Part shown: positions 61,739-64,000 of the stretch, piece after piece
Position numbering within the stretch: the stretch's first letter is position 1
Layout: every line of letters begins with the position of its first letter
Origin: JANNRR01 sp043736155
Lineage (GTDB): Bacteria; Pseudomonadota; Alphaproteobacteria; Rhodobacterales; Rhodobacteraceae
Assembly (NCBI GenBank): GCA_043736155.1
Contig: JAYTDA010000037.1
Coordinates: 1-64,000 of the forward strand
Reading direction: 5' to 3'
DNA: 64,000 nt
The notes under the pieces: model-generated
Told to the model about the DNA's origin: nothing
What the model saw: the letters and a program-made list of their open reading frames with translations, nothing else
Databases searched by the model: none
Made by a program: the position numbers and the translations under genes

Positions 61739-61768
61739 AGCGCACGCCCATAGGGGCGGTCGTGCGCT
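61739..61768. terminator. Hairpin after the transglutaminase operon
   Basis: AGCGCACG and CGTGCGCT form an 8-bp stem with a 14-nt loop shortly after copy B of the repeat. It may be part of the transcript end of the operon; no T-run follows, so this is tentative. Confidence 0.35.
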
Positions 61769-61853
61769 GCCCGGCGCGCTGAAGCGCTTGAGTCCGGGCA
61801 AGGACGTGCGGGGGTGTTTTGGTCACTTCCTGCTTTGCCTTGCCTTGGCAGCT

Positions 61854-62165
61854 TTACCCGGCAACCTCCAGATCCACCACGAATATCCCCTTGATCCCGC
61901 CAAGGCAGCTGGCCACCAGCACCCCCCCGGCGGTCACATGGTCGGGATGGGTTTCATAGGCCAGATGGGCGGCGCGGTCGGTGAAGCTGATGACAAAGCC
62001 GTAGCTGTAGCCCGGCGACAGCCCCTCATAATCGCGGTTGGGGCCATGGGCAAAATCCAGCATCCCCGGCACCTTGGCCATCAACCCCTGCAACAGCGCC
62101 ATGGCCTGGGCCGCCGCCGCCCCCGCCTCTGGCTTCACTTGCAGAATAACGCAATGTTTCAGCAT
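61854..62165 (-). CDS. Dabb family (stress-responsive alpha-beta barrel) protein
   Basis: 103 aa from the ATG at 62165 (AAGGG upstream; the frame's first ATG three codons earlier is less well placed). MLKHCVILQVKPEAGAAAAQAMALLQGLMAKVPGMLDFAHGPNRDYEGLSPGYSYGFVISFTDRAAHLAYETHPDH is the Dabb ferredoxin-like fold. Small dimeric proteins of this family have varied or unknown functions. It follows the SDR gene by 30 bp on the same strand and is probably cotranscribed. Confidence 0.88.
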   Translation of the reverse strand: MLKHCVILQVKPEAGAAAAQAMALLQGLMAKVPGMLDFAHGPNRDYEGLSPGYSYGFVISFTDRAAHLAYETHPDHVTAGGVLVASCLGGIKGIFVVDLEVAG

Positions 62166-62195
62166 CTTGCCCACCCTTTTGAATGTACCTTGCGA

Positions 62196-62948
62196 TCAAA
62201 GCCGCGCAATCGACAGCCCGCCATCCACCGGCACCACGGCCCCGGTGGCAAAGGCCATCTGCCCCATGACCATCGGCACCACCACCGATCCCACATCCGC
62301 CGCCTGCCCCCAGCGCCCGGCCGGCACCAGACCGCCTTCGATCAGCGCACTATAGCGGTCGCGCACCCCGGCGGTCATCCCGGTTTCCACCATGCCGGGG
62401 CGCAGTTCAAAGACGCCGATGCCATAGGGGGCCAACCGGGTGGCAAACAGGCTGGCCATCATCGACGCCGCCGCCTTGGATACGCAATATTCCGCCCGCT
62501 CCACCGACACCATCGCGGCGGACACCGAGGTGATGAACACCATCGACCGGTAATCGCCGTCGCGCACCAGCATCCGCCGCGCCACCGCCTGTGCCAGAAA
62601 GAAACCGCCGCGCAGATTGATATCCAGCACCAGATCAAAGGCTTCGGGCGACACTTCCAGCATGTCACCGCGCCGCACTGCCGGAATACCGGCGTTGGAG
62701 ATCAGGCTGGTAATCGGCCCGATCTCGGCTTCAACTGCATTCAAAAGACCGTCTATCCCATTGATATTGCGCAAATCATGGCGAAAATAGCGTGCGCCGC
62801 CACCAATCGCGCTCAACGCCTCGACCACCACCGGGCTGTCAGCAGGCACATCGGCTGCCAGGGCGACGCGAAACCCCAACGGGGCCAGCGCCAGCGCCAC
62901 CCCCAGCCCGATCCCCTGCTGCCCGCCGGTAATCAGTGCCACCTTCAT
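62196..62948 (-). CDS. Short-chain dehydrogenase/reductase (3-oxoacyl-ACP reductase-like)
   Basis: 250 aa from ATG 62948 with GGAGG eight bases upstream. NAD(P)-binding GGQQGIG at 8-14, NAG motif SNAGIP at about 90, catalytic Ser in ITSVSAAMVS and YxxxK in EYCVSKAAASMM. The ending QMAFATGAVVPVDGGLSIARL is typical. An oxidoreductase acting on a sugar, steroid or acyl substrate. Its ATG overlaps the stop of the GMC gene, and with the Dabb gene it suggests a small catabolic operon. Confidence 0.93.
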   Translation of the reverse strand: MKVALITGGQQGIGLGVALALAPLGFRVALAADVPADSPVVVEALSAIGGGARYFRHDLRNINGIDGLLNAVEAEIGPITSLISNAGIPAVRRGDMLEVSPEAFDLVLDINLRGGFFLAQAVARRMLVRDGDYRSMVFITSVSAAMVSVERAEYCVSKAAASMMASLFATRLAPYGIGVFELRPGMVETGMTAGVRDRYSALIEGGLVPAGRWGQAADVGSVVVPMVMGQMAFATGAVVPVDGGLSIARL

Positions 62949-64000
62949 GGTGCAGCCTCCGAGATGTGGCCTTGCGTGATATGGGCCGCTGTGCGCAAGG
63001 CCAAAGCTGCGATGGTCAAAGCCGGGTTGACAGCGGCAGAGGTCGGCAGCACCGAAGCATCGACGATAAACAGGTTTTCCAGCTGATGGCTGCGGCAATG
63101 GGCATTCACCACCGAGGTCGCCGGGTTCTGCCCCATCCGCGCCGTGCCGCATTGATGCGAGGGGGTGCGGCGGTCGAACGCCTTGCTCAGCAGCACCGGG
63201 TAACCCGCGCGGCGCAGCAGCGCTTTCAGCCGCGCTACCAGCGCCAGATGGGCATCCCAGTTCGACCTGCGCCAATCCAGCACGATCTGCCCATCCTTCA
63301 GCGTCACCCGGCTGTCCGGGTTGGGCAGGTCCTCGCTCATCGCCAACAGGTCGATGGAGTGGCGCGCCACCCAGGCCGCCAGCGCCCGCGGCATCGGGGT
63401 ATCGGATGCCAGGATCGGGCCGGAGATTTTGCCCAACAACTGAATATTGCCAAGCGGTTCGCCATCCGGCCCCCCGGTCAAGTAGTAGTCATTGACCATC
63501 AGGGTTTTCTGATAGACCGAGCGGTTGGTGCGCAGCGGATGCAGTGCCAGCACCGCCGACAGATTGTGGTTCATGAAATTGCGGCCAACCTGATCCGATC
63601 CGTTGGCCAGCCCGGTCGGGTGCGCCGCATCGGCGGACCCAAGCAGCAGCACCGCCGAATTGACCGCCCCCGCCGCCAGCACCACCACTGGCGCCGACAG
63701 GCTTTCCGCCACCCCGCTGCGGGTAAACTCCACCCGCTCGATCCGGCCCGCCGCAGCCATCAGCCGTGTGACCATCGCCCCGGTGACCAGCGTTACATTG
63801 GGATGCTGCAACGCGAGGGCAAGCCCGACGCTTTCGGCATCCAGCTTGCCGCTGCCGATGTTCGGATAGGCGTCCCACGGCGTCCGGCCCTGTGCCAGCC
63901 AGGTATCGATATCCACCCCCAAAGGCAGCGACGCCGGGTGCGCCCCGGCCTTGGTTAACCGCGCCCGCAGATCGGCAATCGCCGGTTCATCGGGAACGGC
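62945..64000 (-). CDS. GMC oxidoreductase (5' truncated)
   Basis: The C-terminal 351 residues of an FAD-dependent glucose-methanol-choline oxidoreductase; the frame is open to the right edge, where the FAD-binding N terminus must lie. APVVVLAAGAVNSAVLLL and HPTGLANGSDQVGRNFMNH are the GMC core, and HQCGTARMGQNPATSVVNAHCRSHQLENLFIVDASVLPTSAAVNPALTIAALALR is the C-terminal GMC domain with the catalytic His region. Likely oxidises a sugar or polyol. It overlaps the SDR gene by ATGA, so the two probably act on one pathway. Confidence 0.92.
   Translation of the reverse strand, partial: AVPDEPAIADLRARLTKAGAHPASLPLGVDIDTWLAQGRTPWDAYPNIGSGKLDAESVGLALALQHPNVTLVTGAMVTRLMAAAGRIERVEFTRSGVAESLSAPVVVLAAGAVNSAVLLLGSADAAHPTGLANGSDQVGRNFMNHNLSAVLALHPLRTNRSVYQKTLMVNDYYLTGGPDGEPLGNIQLLGKISGPILASDTPMPRALAAWVARHSIDLLAMSEDLPNPDSRVTLKDGQIVLDWRRSNWDAHLALVARLKALLRRAGYPVLLSKAFDRRTPSHQCGTARMGQNPATSVVNAHCRSHQLENLFIVDASVLPTSAAVNPALTIAALALRTAAHITQGHISEAAP

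Noticed and set aside
1..64000. tRNA, rRNA or complete insertion sequence
   Set aside because: I saw no tRNA-like TTCRA arm with paired acceptor ends, no rRNA sequence and no transposase motif in the translated frames; a dedicated scan could still find a missed tRNA.

Overview
The window is GC-rich, densely packed bacterial chromosome. The gene order folK-rpoZ-rsh-DUF2062-pdxJ-acpS-lepB-rnc-era-DUF1491, the def-def-def-fmt cluster, a separate MnmD and single-gene cob steps point to an alphaproteobacterium, most likely Rhodobacterales (Rhodobacter/Gemmobacter/Tabrizicola-like). This is inferred from gene order and protein sequence, not from a database search. No rRNA, tRNA, CRISPR array, complete insertion sequence or prophage was recognised.

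Layout. (1) 1-10750 is the edge of an exopolysaccharide/surface locus: a Wzx-type flippase (cut at the left edge), an unrecognised exported protein, a Wzy/O-antigen-ligase-type membrane protein, and two paralogous parallel beta-helix + PKD + LamG proteins on either side of it. One paralogue has an N-terminal export signal; the other has none and carries a Thr/Gly linker plus a second LamG domain. (2) 10751-13046 has only gluconokinase, within two gene-poor stretches rich in hairpins. (3) 13047-21329 is a minus-strand housekeeping run (stringent response, omega subunit, folate and PLP synthesis, holo-ACP synthase, signal peptidase, RNase III, Era). (4) 21431-24162 is a plus-strand run (NYN protein, ispH, rnhA, TetR-like). 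(5) 24394-26826 is fmt with three deformylase-family genes, one lacking its catalytic residues. (6) 26915-33307 holds PatB, an L,D-transpeptidase, two GNAT proteins and SMC. Just downstream lie a 32-codon membrane ORF and a decayed duplicate of the smc 3' end. (7) 33961-43244 is mixed: YbjN, glycosyltransferase, lytic transglycosylase, CobD/CobC, a broken ArsR gene before an intact SRPBCC gene, and the MnmC-like oxidase and MnmD as separate divergent genes. (8) 43707-54280 holds an FAD oxidase and a 3003-aa RTX-type secreted protein built from 12 modules of one kind followed by 9 of another. (9) 54716-61364 is the transglutaminase / ATP-grasp-alpha-E / transglutaminase operon. (10) 61854-64000 holds a Dabb protein, an SDR and a GMC oxidoreductase cut at the right edge.

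Most unusual signals: a non-coding element of about 350 bp present twice (43343-43704 and 61386-61723), each copy between convergent gene ends, with a compensatory base-pair change between copies that suggests a conserved RNA or DNA fold; the smc 3'-end duplicate; the in-place HTH deletion in the ArsR gene; the inactive-looking third deformylase; the two-part modular RTX protein; and several strong palindromes, including a 27-bp-arm hairpin at 12964-13022 and a 31-bp-period repeat at 24308-24391.
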